DNA of 41,552 bases from Bacillota bacterium (GTDB lineage Bacteria; Bacillota; Clostridia; Lachnospirales; Lachnospiraceae). Below the pieces are notes generated by a model. It made no database searches, was not told the DNA's origin, and saw nothing but the letters and a program-made list of their open reading frames with translations. The DNA is taken from the NCBI GenBank assembly GCA_023415475.1, contig JAEZKL010000111.1:1-41552 (forward strand). Direction: 5' to 3'. The position numbers and the translations under genes are program-made. Shown here piece by piece: positions 16,574 to 24,849 of this stretch. Each line of letters begins with the position of its first letter. Within the stretch, counting starts at the first letter, position 1.

Positions 16574-18682
16574 ATGTTGAATCGATTAATCAGACACCTC
16601 CGGGTAATACCGGGGCTATTCATTATAACCTGTATATGTTTCCTCTTACACGGGTGCAGCTGCACAGAGCGTAATCCCATTGGCGAACCGACCGGTGTGC
16701 CAAATCCGATTTCAACCGGTGCTACCCCAACCGCCTTACCGGAGGTCTCAGACATCTCTCCCGTTCCAACCGCTCTTCCTGAAGTACAGGAAACCTTCTC
16801 TTTTGTCAATGAAGAAGGTACGAATCTGGAAAACAGAATCAATCCGCCGGAGGGTTATTCCCGTATCTCTTCCTCCGAAGGCGAGCTGGCATATTTTATA
16901 CGTACCCTACCTCTTAAAAGCAGCGACAGTCAGCTAATGCTGTATAATGGGCAGTCTAAATCCAACCAGAATAATCATGCAGCAATTTTTGATCTTAGTC
17001 TTGGCGATCGCGATTTACAGCAATGTGCAGACTCGCTTTTCAGAATTTACGCTGAATATTATTGGTCCTTACAGGCTTATGATAAGATAGCCTTTCATCT
17101 GACCAACGGCTTTTATATGGAGTATTCAAAGTGGCAAGAGGGTTATCGTATCAAGGTAGACGGTAACGACGTAAGCTGGGTGAAATCTGCCTCTTATGAT
17201 GATTCCTATGAACAGTTTCTACGATATCTTGATATGGTTTTTGCATACGCGGGGACCCTATCCCTCGCATCGGAATGTGAGAATATCTCGGTAGAGGAGC
17301 TGTTACCCGGCGATTTATTTATTAAGGGGGGATCCCCGGGACATTGTGTACTAGTCGTAGATATGGCAGCTGACCAGGAGGGAAATCTATGTTACCTCTT
17401 AGCCCAGGGCTATATGCCTGCACAGGATTTTCACGTTCTTAAGAATCCCCTCCATCCCGAGAATCCCTGGTATTATGCCTCTGAAATAAGCTTTCCGCTT
17501 CGTACTCCGGAGTGGCAGTTCATCGAAGGTTCTGCCGTACGTTGGAGGGAATTCCCTTTGGAAGGAGCGAAGGAGCTGACCTCTTCCAATATCGATAACG
17601 TTGACAGTATTCCGGCCTGGTCTCCTGCTCAGGGGGAGAATAAGAATCAGGCTTCCTCCGTCACCTTATTAGCAGTTGGAGATAATCTGATTCATATCGA
17701 GGTTGTGCAAAGCGGAAAGCAAGCGGATAATACTCTGAATTATGACCATCTCTACTCCAGGTTGAAGGAGGAGATTACAGCAGCAGATATCGCCGTTGTG
17801 AATCAGGAAACCATTCTGGGTGGAGATGACTTTTCCTATTCCGGATATCCGAACTTCAACTCTCCGACCGAAATCGGTGACGCTCTGGTAGAAGCGGGCT
17901 TTGATGTTGTTCTTCAAGCTACCAATCATACAATGGATATGGGCTTAAAGGGTGTCGAGAATACCCTCTCCTATTGGAAGACTAAGCCGGAGATTCGTGT
18001 ACTTGGTATCAATGAGACGGAAGAAGCAAGCAATGAAATCACTATCGTCGAGAAGAATGGCATTAAGCTTGCTATGCTTAATTATACCTATAGTCTGAAT
18101 GGCTATTCCCTTCCGAAGGATATGCCTTATCTTGTGAACCTGCTGGACAAAAAAAAGATGGCTAAGGATATCGCAAAGGCAGAGGAAACAGCAGATTTTA
18201 CGATTGTATTTCCTCATTGGGGGTCCGAATATATTTACAAGGCAACCACTATGCAAAAGGATCTTACTGAATTCTTCTATGAAAATGGTGTTGATTTGGT
18301 CATCGGAGCGCATCCACATGTAATCGAGCCGGTGGAATGGATTGAGACCGATACGGATCATCGAATGCTGGTCTACTATTCCTTAGGAAACTTCATGTCC
18401 TATCAGAAGGAAGCTCCTCGAATGCTCGGAGCAATGGCTAAGGTAACGATTAATAAGGATGAGAACGGTACCTATATCAGTAATGCCGCGATAACACCGA
18501 TCGTGACTCATTATGAGAATGGTCCCGCAGACTTTCATTACGGGATCTATAAGCTGACGGAATACACTCCGGCATTGGCTAAGGTACACGGTGTATCCGA
18601 TATCGCAAAAAATGGTGCGATGGATTACCAAACCACCTATGATCTCGCGAAAAAGGTTCTGGGCTCCTGGTTTCAAGACTAA
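16574..18682 (+). CDS. Lipoprotein fusing DUF4846 to a CapA/PGA-synthesis metallophosphatase domain
   Basis: Protein of 702 residues. The lipoprotein signal ends in LLHGC with lipidated C28; a proline-rich linker repeats PTALPEV twice. Residues about 75-335 match DUF4846, including LQQCADSLFRIYAEYYW, FAYAGTLSL, GGSPGHCVLVVD, AQGYMPAQDFHVLKNP and TPEW. From about residue 362 a CapA-like domain follows: AVGDNLIH, VNQETILGG, NHTMDMG, FPHWGSEY and GAHPHVIEP, the metal-binding residues of the calcineurin-like PGA_cap family. CapA is the membrane partner for poly-gamma-glutamate export, but no capB or capC is nearby. The ATG at 16574 is the best start; AGGAG sits slightly far, about 12 bases. A strong terminator follows. 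Both domains suggest an envelope function; the substrate is unknown. Confidence 0.85.
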   Translation: MLNRLIRHLRVIPGLFIITCICFLLHGCSCTERNPIGEPTGVPNPISTGATPTALPEVSDISPVPTALPEVQETFSFVNEEGTNLENRINPPEGYSRISSSEGELAYFIRTLPLKSSDSQLMLYNGQSKSNQNNHAAIFDLSLGDRDLQQCADSLFRIYAEYYWSLQAYDKIAFHLTNGFYMEYSKWQEGYRIKVDGNDVSWVKSASYDDSYEQFLRYLDMVFAYAGTLSLASECENISVEELLPGDLFIKGGSPGHCVLVVDMAADQEGNLCYLLAQGYMPAQDFHVLKNPLHPENPWYYASEISFPLRTPEWQFIEGSAVRWREFPLEGAKELTSSNIDNVDSIPAWSPAQGENKNQASSVTLLAVGDNLIHIEVVQSGKQADNTLNYDHLYSRLKEEITAADIAVVNQETILGGDDFSYSGYPNFNSPTEIGDALVEAGFDVVLQATNHTMDMGLKGVENTLSYWKTKPEIRVLGINETEEASNEITIVEKNGIKLAMLNYTYSLNGYSLPKDMPYLVNLLDKKKMAKDIAKAEETADFTIVFPHWGSEYIYKATTMQKDLTEFFYENGVDLVIGAHPHVIEPVEWIETDTDHRMLVYYSLGNFMSYQKEAPRMLGAMAKVTINKDENGTYISNAAITPIVTHYENGPADFHYGIYKLTEYTPALAKVHGVSDIAKNGAMDYQTTYDLAKKVLGSWFQD

Positions 18683-18718
18683 ACTTGATGAACAACCGCT
18701 TTACATATATGCCTATGC

Positions 18719-18785
18719 GCAAATAAGGTTGGCCAAAAAGGTATATCACGATTGATATACGTTTTAGCCAACCTTATTTTTAAAT
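18719..18785 (+). terminator. Intrinsic terminator of the CapA-fusion gene
   Basis: AAATAAGGTTGGC (18721-18733) pairs with GCCAACCTTATTT, with an inner GTATATC/GATATAC stem, followed by a T run at 18777-18781. It may also stop the galE transcript coming from the other side. Confidence 0.8.
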
Positions 18786-19052
18786 CTTCTACCCTCTCGC
18801 TTCCCCAACTTCTTCCTCTGGGTAATACCTTCTCCAGTACTAACCTTTTCAAGGTTATCAAATTTTAGTCATATTGTCAATGGTTTTATGGCTTTTTCAT
18901 AATTTTTCTGTAATATTGTACCAAGCATTAAAACAATAATATTAATATTTACATATGTTTTTTAGTAATATAGATAAATTTCTACCAGATATTGTGCTGT
19001 TTTTTTTACATCTACTAATAATAGAAGCTTAGTAAATTCTACAAGAGTTGAA
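18786..19052. other. AT-rich gap between two convergent genes
   Basis: No gene is supported. A minus-strand TTGACA (18880-18875) has only a poor -10 (TAACCT) 17 bases on. Small hairpins, AACCTT/AAGGTT (18842-18856) and TTGGGG/CCCA-type pairings near 18795-18825, lie between it and the terminator at 18719-18785. A short unannotated RNA is conceivable but weakly supported. Confidence 0.3.
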
Positions 19053-20066
19053 TCATTTACGGTATCCACACGGATATTTACTCTGCCAGCGGTAGGAATC
19101 CTCACACATTTTATCAATTCCCCGCTCAGCCTTCCAGCCGAGCTCTCGGTATGCCTTGGAGGCATCCCCATAAGAGACTGCAATATCACCCGGACGTCTG
19201 GGTCCTATCACATATGGCAGCTTTTTGTTACAAGCCTTTTCGTAGTTATGAATAATATCGAATACACTGTAGCCGACGCCTGTGCCAAGATTATATACTA
19301 CCAGGCCGGGATTCTCCTGAAGCTTTTCAATCGCCTTGATATGGCCTAATGCTAAGTCAACCACGTGAATATAATCTCTAATCCCGGTTCCGTCCGGTGT
19401 ATCATAATCATTCCCAAAGACATTAATCTTCTCCAATGCTCCGATGGCAACCTTTGCAACATAGGGAACCAGATTATTCGGGATACCGTTAGGGTCTTCG
19501 CCGATCTCCCCGCTCTCATGTGCGCCAATGGGATTAAAGTAACGAAGTATTGCAATATTCCAGTTTGAATCCGATTTATAAAGATCTCTCAGCATCTCTT
19601 CAATCATCAGCTTCGTACGACCATAGGGGTTAGTAGCCGATATCGGCATATCCTCAGTTACGGGAACCTTAGCCGGATCTCCGTATACCGTTGCAGAGGA
19701 AGAAAACGCCAGGTTTTTCACGTTGAATTCCTGCATAACCTCAAGAAGGGTAATGGTTCCGCTCAGATTATTCCTGAAATAAGCCAGAGGGATCATACAG
19801 GACTCTCCTACTGCTTTTAAGCCTGCAAAATGAATCACAGAATCAATCTTCTCCTTCTCAAATATCAGTCTCAGCTTCTCCTTATCCAATATATCTGCTT
19901 CATGGAAGGATATCCTCTTTCCGGTCAGCTTCTCTACTCTTTGAACCGATTCTATGGAGGAATTACTAAGATTATCCACCACAACCACCTCATAACCCGC
20001 ATTTAATAATTCCAGATTAGTATGGCTGGCAATATATCCGGCTCCGCCTGTTACCAATATCTTCAT
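19053..20066 (-). CDS. galE: UDP-glucose 4-epimerase
   Basis: Cytoplasmic NAD-dependent short-chain dehydrogenase/reductase of 337 residues that interconverts UDP-glucose and UDP-galactose for galactose use or envelope polysaccharide precursors. The Rossmann motif is TGGAGYIASH (GxxGxxA: the third glycine of the usual GYIGSH is alanine). The catalytic S/Y/K set is present as SSSATVYG and YGRTK, along with the PLAYFRNN and RYFNPIGAHESG family segments. The length is normal. AGGAG lies ten bases upstream of the ATG. A 15-bp palindrome covers the probable -35 box. There are no Leloir-pathway neighbours. Confidence 0.95.
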   Translation of the reverse strand: MKILVTGGAGYIASHTNLELLNAGYEVVVVDNLSNSSIESVQRVEKLTGKRISFHEADILDKEKLRLIFEKEKIDSVIHFAGLKAVGESCMIPLAYFRNNLSGTITLLEVMQEFNVKNLAFSSSATVYGDPAKVPVTEDMPISATNPYGRTKLMIEEMLRDLYKSDSNWNIAILRYFNPIGAHESGEIGEDPNGIPNNLVPYVAKVAIGALEKINVFGNDYDTPDGTGIRDYIHVVDLALGHIKAIEKLQENPGLVVYNLGTGVGYSVFDIIHNYEKACNKKLPYVIGPRRPGDIAVSYGDASKAYRELGWKAERGIDKMCEDSYRWQSKYPCGYRK

Positions 20067-20103
20067 CTTCTCACATCTCCTTTTACCGATTCATAATATG
20101 TTC

Positions 20104-20135
20104 ATTGTATCTCATATCCTCTGTTTTGAAAACAG
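20104..20135 (-). promoter_or_regulatory. Candidate galE promoter with palindromic operator
   Basis: On the minus strand TTTTCA (20132-20127), 17 bases, TACAAT (20109-20104). The -35 region is embedded in the palindrome CTGTTTT-G-AAAACAG (20121-20135), which looks like a repressor site. The -35 match is poor, so this is tentative. Confidence 0.45.
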
Positions 20136-20307
20136 TTTTGTGCTTTGATATTACATTTACTGGTATATTTTCCAATAATTGATGCTTCCATTCAAATCCT
20201 GATATGCTAGAATTTATCTTATAATATGTTTACATCCTTACCCAGCCACTTATCAAATCATGCCGCTTTACGGTATCTAGCTCAATTACATAGATAAGGA
20301 AAATCTT

Positions 20308-21285
20308 ATGCGAAAATATGTTACTTATCGGTCTTTGCTGGTTTGTAGTATACTCCTATTGTTATATGGATTATATACCTATAATACCGGGAGCGATAGA
20401 CCAAATCCCTATGAAGCCTCCATTGCTGAGGAACATATCACCCCAACCTCGACTCCTGTACCAAAGATAAATTCGATTGATGATCCAATGGCTCTTCTTG
20501 TTCGAAACACCATACTTCGGCTAGGTGACAGCACCGATGAGGTCATTCGCAAGCTTGGCCTTCCGGGTCGTATCGCAGAAACCGAATATGATTTTACATA
20601 TTATATATACAATAATGATTATAAAAAGCTCCTGTTTGTAGCACTCCTGGACAATAAGGTTGTCGGTTTTTATACGGATGCCCTTGATTTTGAATTCCAT
20701 GGCTTTCGAAATGGCGCCTCACTCGACGAGATTAATACTGCTCTTGAAGAGGATTTTAAGCTTGAGGCGGTACTAGCAAAGACCATCTCCGAATATAAGG
20801 TGTCCATTCTGATGGATAAGCTAGAAACCGGTAAGGCGGTAGGGATCTATGTGCTTTCCGATATCGTTAAGGAGGATGGCTACACGGAAGAGATTATAAC
20901 TGAGGTAGAACAGATGGTATATGATCTGACCAATTCCATACGCGTGAGGAACGGACTGGAGCCCTTATCCTGGTCATCTTCCGCTGGCCAGGCCGCAAGA
21001 AAGCATAGCATGAATATGGCCGCCATGGATTTCTTCGACCATGTTGATCCGTCCTTCCGAAGTCCGGGAGACCGCCTGAATGCCGAGGGAATATCCTATA
21101 AGAAATGCGGTGAGAACATCATCGCCGGCTATGGCAGTGCTATATTATCCAGCCACGGCTGGTATAATTCCAAAAGCCATCGGAAGAATCTGCTGAATGA
21201 TTATTTTCGCTATCTGGGAGTCGGCTTTGTCTATGATGAAGATAGCATCTATAAAACCTATATAACTCAAAATTTCTATCGATAA
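20308..21285 (+). CDS. CAP/SCP-domain protein (YkwD-like) with N-terminal CAP-associated domain
   Basis: Exported or membrane-tethered protein of 325 residues. It begins with a signal-anchor (RKYVTYRSLLVCSILLLLYG, about 1-25), followed by a threonine/proline-rich spacer. Residues about 66-185 resemble the CAP-associated N-terminal domain (ILRLGDSTDEVIRKLGLPGR). Residues about 205-325 are a bacterial CAP domain: NSIRVRNGLEPLSW, ARKHSMNMAAMDFFDHVD, GENI, SHGWYNSKSHRKNLL, then LGVGFVY. The conserved histidines and glutamate of the CAP pocket (H of DHVD, E of GENI, H of SHR) are present. AAGGA lies seven to eight bases before the ATG. Bacterial CAP proteins of this kind are tied to envelope and spore-coat functions, but no enzymatic activity is established. 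Confidence 0.9.
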   Translation: MRKYVTYRSLLVCSILLLLYGLYTYNTGSDRPNPYEASIAEEHITPTSTPVPKINSIDDPMALLVRNTILRLGDSTDEVIRKLGLPGRIAETEYDFTYYIYNNDYKKLLFVALLDNKVVGFYTDALDFEFHGFRNGASLDEINTALEEDFKLEAVLAKTISEYKVSILMDKLETGKAVGIYVLSDIVKEDGYTEEIITEVEQMVYDLTNSIRVRNGLEPLSWSSSAGQAARKHSMNMAAMDFFDHVDPSFRSPGDRLNAEGISYKKCGENIIAGYGSAILSSHGWYNSKSHRKNLLNDYFRYLGVGFVYDEDSIYKTYITQNFYR

Positions 21286-21354
21286 TTGCTTGCAATCAAC
21301 TATAAAATCATTTATCCTTACTAATAGATATTACGAACAAAGGTATGGTGATTG

Positions 21355-22116
21355 ATGATGGACAAGCAGCTGTTTCTGCAGGCCTGTGACGAAGTAATCG
21401 GACTGCAACAAGGTTTGAACGGAATTGGAACCCTTGGTGAGAAGACCGTTCACTCTGTATTAAAATGCTATCTGTCTCCGAATCATCTCAACCATGAAAT
21501 TAAGGTTGGGGGCTTTGTCGCAGATATTTGTACAGGCAACGAAATTATTGAGGTACAGACACGCCAGTTTAATAAGCTCCGAAGAAAGCTGCAGATGTTT
21601 CTTACCTTCGCACCGGTAACGATTGTCTATCCTATCCCCAACACAAAGTGGATCAGGTGGGTTAATCCACAGACCGGTGAGATTAGTCCACGACGAAAGT
21701 CACCTAAACTAGGTTCCCCCTATTCCATTTTTCCTGAGCTCTATAAAATCAAGGAATACCTTGTGAATCCCAATCTTAAGCTTAAAATAATGATGATTGA
21801 TCTAGAGGAATACCGTTTTCTTGATGGCTGGAGCGCTGACAAGAAGAAGGGGTCGACCAGAAGCGACCGTATCCCTACAGAGTTAGTTAATGAGCTGGAT
21901 ATTCAGGGGACTGCAGGCTATCAGCTTCTAATTCCTGAGAGTTTGGATTATGAATTTACTACCAGAGATTATAAGAAAGCCTCCGGTCAATCCCTACAGG
22001 TATCCCAAATCGCTTTACATGTACTGAATTATATCGGTGCCATAGAGCGTACCGGCAAGAAGGGAAATACATTGATCTACCGCAGAACACCGTTATTACA
22101 AGAGGCAAACGAGTAA
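21355..22116 (+). CDS. Uncharacterised PD-(D/E)XK-nuclease-like protein
   Basis: Soluble protein of 253 residues without signal or membrane segment. The N-terminal half has the order expected of a PD-(D/E)XK fold: a helix with GTLGEKTVHSVLK (E29), a strand pair ending VADICTGNEIIEVQTRQF, in which D57 and E66-x-Q68 would be the catalytic set, then a helix (KLRRKLQMFL) and a strand TIVYPIP. The C-terminal part looks like a winged-helix DNA-binding region (SQIALHVLNYIGAIERTGKKGNTLIYRRT). I recall similar unnamed proteins in Clostridia but cannot give a function; a DNA repair, restriction or recombination role is possible. Two adjacent ATGs follow AAAGGT...GGTG; the first is taken. It stands alone between a CAP protein and the S1 protein. 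Confidence 0.55.
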   Translation: MMDKQLFLQACDEVIGLQQGLNGIGTLGEKTVHSVLKCYLSPNHLNHEIKVGGFVADICTGNEIIEVQTRQFNKLRRKLQMFLTFAPVTIVYPIPNTKWIRWVNPQTGEISPRRKSPKLGSPYSIFPELYKIKEYLVNPNLKLKIMMIDLEEYRFLDGWSADKKKGSTRSDRIPTELVNELDIQGTAGYQLLIPESLDYEFTTRDYKKASGQSLQVSQIALHVLNYIGAIERTGKKGNTLIYRRTPLLQEANE

Positions 22117-22154
22117 AATAAAGGATTAAGGGTATCACCTTTGCGATTTTATGG

Positions 22155-22309
22155 TACAATATAAGCGTAGTGAGCATACTGCAAGCTTGCTTGTGAGTAT
22201 GCGATCGGAGCGGAAGATCATGAACATGTTTTATGTTCATGATATAATAATGACACTACATAAAAAATAAGAATGGAGGTACGGGAGGCATACTATCCTC
22301 CCTGGAATA
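22155..22309 (+). promoter_or_regulatory. Structured 5' leader of the S1-domain gene
   Basis: A likely -10, TACAAT (22155-22160), lacks a good -35. The leader then shows two strong hairpins: GCATACT/AGTATGC (22174-22202) and the perfect ATCATGAACAT/ATGTTCATGAT (22217-22243, five-base loop). A third, GGGAGG/CCTCCC (22283-22302), lies directly between the GGAGGT ribosome site (22275-22280) and the start codon. The first two lack T runs, so they are not ordinary terminators. Confidence 0.5.
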
Positions 22310-23293
22310 ATGATGAGTGAAGAGTTGAACATCAATAACAACACCTCTCTGCCGGAGACAGAGGCAGAGCCGATTACAGAACCGGAGATAATACCTTCGA
22401 TGGATGATTTTAAGGACGAGATTGCACGGTCCTTTAAGAAAATCCAAGAGGGAGATATATTAAAGGGTACTGTAATCGGAATTTCCGAATTCGAAGTAAT
22501 TCTTGATCTTGGATATTATACCGAGGGTATCATTAAACTGGAGGAATTAAGTAATGACCCCAGCTTCTCAATCAAGGCTGATGTAACACTTGGGGAAGAG
22601 ATCTCTGCTACGGTTCTCCGCGAGGACGACGGACATGGGAATATTCTCTTATCCAGAAAACGTGCCGATGATATTCTGGCGTGGGATCACTTAAAGGAAG
22701 CCATGAATAGCCGCAAAATATTTAAAGTTAAGGTAGCACAGGCTGTCAATTCGGGTGTAGTAGCTTATTTATTAGGTGTCCGTGCATTCATCCCGGCTTC
22801 TCAGCTGGCATTAACTTACGTAGAGGATCTGGATGCTTATGTAGGTAAGGAGCTGGATGTAATTGTAATAACTGCCTCTGCTGATGACAAGAAACTGGTA
22901 TTATCCGCAAAGGAGGTTGCCCGCGACCTTGAGCAACAGGAAAGGACCGGTAAGATTTCTCGCCTTCAGACCGGAATTGTAACAACCGGAGTTGTGGAAA
23001 AGATTGCCCCCTACGGTGCTTTTATTAATATCGGAGAAGGCTTAACCGGTCTGGTACACATCTCTCAGATTTGCGGAAAAAGAATTAAGTCTCCAAGCGA
23101 AGTGATTAAAGAAGGCGAGACAGTAACCGTAAAGATTTTAGAGGTAAAGGACGGCAAGATCAGCCTCAGTATGAAGGCCGTAGAAGAGAAAGAGGAGGTT
23201 CTGGAAGAAGTGGAAGAAGCTCCTTCTACCTACCAAAGCGGAGAAGATGCAACCACAGGTCTGGCCGCATTATTAAAGAATATTAAGCTTTAA
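22310..23293 (+). CDS. S1 RNA-binding domain protein (ribosomal protein S1-like, three S1 repeats)
   Basis: Cytoplasmic RNA-binding protein of 327 residues. After an acidic N-terminus (about 1-40) it has three S1 OB-folds: about 47-115 (GDILKGTVIGISEFEVILDLG), 129-205 and 216-292 (TTGVVEKIAPYGAFINIGEGLTG..HIS; the first 20 and last 3 residues shown are separate). An acidic linker (EEKEEVLEEVEEA) and the tail LAALLKNIKL follow. Firmicute S1 homologues of three to four repeats aid translation or mRNA decay rather than being obligatory 30S proteins. The start is ATG ATG at 22310/22313. The only good GGAGGT is 29 bases upstream but becomes well spaced if the intervening hairpin folds. An overlapping 15-codon frame (22273-22320) ends within the gene start. 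Confidence 0.9.
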   Translation: MMSEELNINNNTSLPETEAEPITEPEIIPSMDDFKDEIARSFKKIQEGDILKGTVIGISEFEVILDLGYYTEGIIKLEELSNDPSFSIKADVTLGEEISATVLREDDGHGNILLSRKRADDILAWDHLKEAMNSRKIFKVKVAQAVNSGVVAYLLGVRAFIPASQLALTYVEDLDAYVGKELDVIVITASADDKKLVLSAKEVARDLEQQERTGKISRLQTGIVTTGVVEKIAPYGAFINIGEGLTGLVHISQICGKRIKSPSEVIKEGETVTVKILEVKDGKISLSMKAVEEKEEVLEEVEEAPSTYQSGEDATTGLAALLKNIKL

Positions 23294-23309
23294 ACTAAGA
23301 CATTAAAAT

Positions 23310-23380
23310 GGCTTCGAGATTATTCAGTCCCTTGTTCCTAAGGATACACGGACTCTGAGATAACCTCGAAGCCTTTATTT
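23310..23380. terminator. Bidirectional terminator after the S1-domain gene
   Basis: GGCTTCGAG (23310-23318) pairs with CTCGAAGCC (23365-23373), with further interrupted pairing inside, and TTTATTT follows on the plus strand. On the minus strand ATTTTAA follows, so it can also close the coiled-coil/alarmone operon. Confidence 0.75.
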
Positions 23381-23384
23381 GCGG

Positions 23385-23972
23385 TTAAAACGGTATGATT
23401 TCAAGTACATATAGGATCAGAAAAGCAATACCACTGATACCGATCAGGTTAAATATAAACACAAACCATAGCAGTGCGTGGCCTCTGCCTACACGTCTGT
23501 TGAGGGCTTCCAGATCTGCTGTATACTCCTGCTGATACTGCTTATTCATAATTGCATTCTGCTTTTGAAGTTCAATCAGCAGCTCTGATATACGGTTTAC
23601 TACATTCTTATCGATGCCTTCCAAGTTCTCACTGGTTGACTCCATAACAGCCTTCAGCTTCTCCAGCTCCAGCAGGACGTTATTGATTTTAACCTTATCC
23701 AGGTCTTCCATCAGCTCTATTGTCTTCTCTCCCTGTTCTTTGATATAAGTCAGATCCATTGCTGTCTGTACACCAATAGACTTATTCACCCCAATTCCGT
23801 GTTCATACTCCTCGCACTTATCCGAATACTCTAAAAGCCATTTTCTATAATATTCCAAGGTATTACGATACTCTGCCAGCTTATGCTCATAGGTCGTAGT
23901 GATTTCCTTCGCACTTTCGTTCACTTTATTACCCCAATCTTTCATGTTAGGTAATCCAAATGGCAAATTCAT
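23385..23972 (-). CDS. Coiled-coil protein with C-terminal membrane anchor, unknown family
   Basis: Protein of 195 residues. After a short N-terminus (MNLPFGLPNMKDWGNKVNES) nearly everything from about 15 to 165 is charged and helical with heptad-like spacing, suggesting a long coiled coil. The segment ALLWFVFIFNLIGISGIAFL (about residues 165-190) is a single hydrophobic membrane helix at the C-terminus, so this is a tail-anchored protein with its coiled coil in the cytoplasm. I do not recognise a family. It follows the alarmone synthetase gene by only 18 bases on the same strand, which indicates an operon and possible shared function, such as tethering or regulating the synthetase. The ribosome site is AGGAG near the ATG. 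Confidence 0.75.
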   Translation of the reverse strand: MNLPFGLPNMKDWGNKVNESAKEITTTYEHKLAEYRNTLEYYRKWLLEYSDKCEEYEHGIGVNKSIGVQTAMDLTYIKEQGEKTIELMEDLDKVKINNVLLELEKLKAVMESTSENLEGIDKNVVNRISELLIELQKQNAIMNKQYQQEYTADLEALNRRVGRGHALLWFVFIFNLIGISGIAFLILYVLEIIPF

Positions 23973-23990
23973 AGGTATCTCACTCCTTTG

Positions 23991-24797
23991 TTATACTCGT
24001 ATTCCGAACAGTGATCTCTTCTTTCCAGATTTATGAGGTTCTGCATCATCTGTCTTCGTTGTTTCCCTGACTGCCTGTCCCTCTTCCTCCTCTATAACAG
24101 TTCCAAAGGACTCAGCCACCACCGATTTATAGCTTCCGATTAATTCCTCCTGGCAGCCCTCGATCCGTTCTCTGCTGAAAATCTTTAACTCTTCGTTTAA
24201 GGTAAGCATCTTTTGATCCAGATAAGCTACGATGTCAGAGCATTCCTTTAATTCCTTTCGAATATGCTCCGGTGCATTTCCTTCGAATTTGTAATAAATC
24301 TTATGCTCCAGACTTGCCCAAAAATCCATCGCTATGGTACGAATCTGAATTTCCACCTTGGTCTCCACGGTCTGATCCGTAAGGTATACAGGAATGGATA
24401 TAATCATATGATAGCTGGTATATCCGTTCTCCTTCGGACACATAATATAATCCTTTACCTTTAGAACCTTAATATCGCTTTGCTTGGAGATCAGATCGGC
24501 AATTCGATAAATATCTGATGTAAAGGAACATATTACGCGAATCCCGGCTACGTCATTAACATATTTAATTATGTTATCTACCGTCAGCTCCATCTGATTA
24601 TGGCGAAGCTTCTTCGCGATGCTCTGCGGTGTTTTTATTCTTGAAGTAATATGCTCTATGGGATTATATTGATGTGCTAATTTAAATTCATTATTCAGTA
24701 TCTCTAGCTTCGTATTAACTTCCTTTAACGCGGCGTCGTATAAAAGCAGCGCGGCGCTCCACTCCTCTGCCTCATCGTAAAACATGGGGAGATCCAT
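23991..24797 (-). CDS. relQ: Small alarmone synthetase, (p)ppGpp synthetase (RelQ type)
   Basis: Cytoplasmic GTP pyrophosphokinase family protein of 268 residues that transfers pyrophosphate from ATP to GTP or GDP. It has only the synthetase (RelA_SpoT) domain, with no hydrolase, TGS or ACT domains. Hallmarks include RIKTPQSIAKKL (about residues 52-64), NDVAGIRVICSF, KDYIMCPKENGYTSYHM and EIQIRTIAMDFWASLEHKI, the last containing the catalytic metal and guanosine-binding residues. The N-terminal helix and C-terminal helical tail resemble RelQ, but the tail (to residue 268) is longer than usual and ends basic. The ATG follows AAAGGTTGTGA. It is the first gene of a two-gene unit with a tail-anchored coiled-coil protein. 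The promoter region holds an 11-bp direct repeat. Confidence 0.9.
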   Translation of the reverse strand: MDLPMFYDEAEEWSAALLLYDAALKEVNTKLEILNNEFKLAHQYNPIEHITSRIKTPQSIAKKLRHNQMELTVDNIIKYVNDVAGIRVICSFTSDIYRIADLISKQSDIKVLKVKDYIMCPKENGYTSYHMIISIPVYLTDQTVETKVEIQIRTIAMDFWASLEHKIYYKFEGNAPEHIRKELKECSDIVAYLDQKMLTLNEELKIFSRERIEGCQEELIGSYKSVVAESFGTVIEEEEGQAVRETTKTDDAEPHKSGKKRSLFGIRV

Positions 24798-24849
24798 TTA
24801 ATCACAACCTTTATATTGTATAGTCTGTCTAAAAACCGATTAATTATTG

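Noticed and set aside
16574..18682. Poly-gamma-glutamate capsule biosynthesis locus.
   Set aside because: Only a CapA-like domain is present, no CapB, CapC or CapD gene is nearby.
18679..18885. Possible small minus-strand RNA or 60-codon frame between galE and the CapA fusion.
   Set aside because: TTGACA is present but the -10 is poor, the frame runs through the terminator hairpin and the product is not protein-like.
23991..24797. A toxic small alarmone synthetase of a toxin-antitoxin pair.
   Set aside because: The protein has standard RelQ motifs and length, and the partner looks like a membrane coiled-coil protein rather than an antitoxin.
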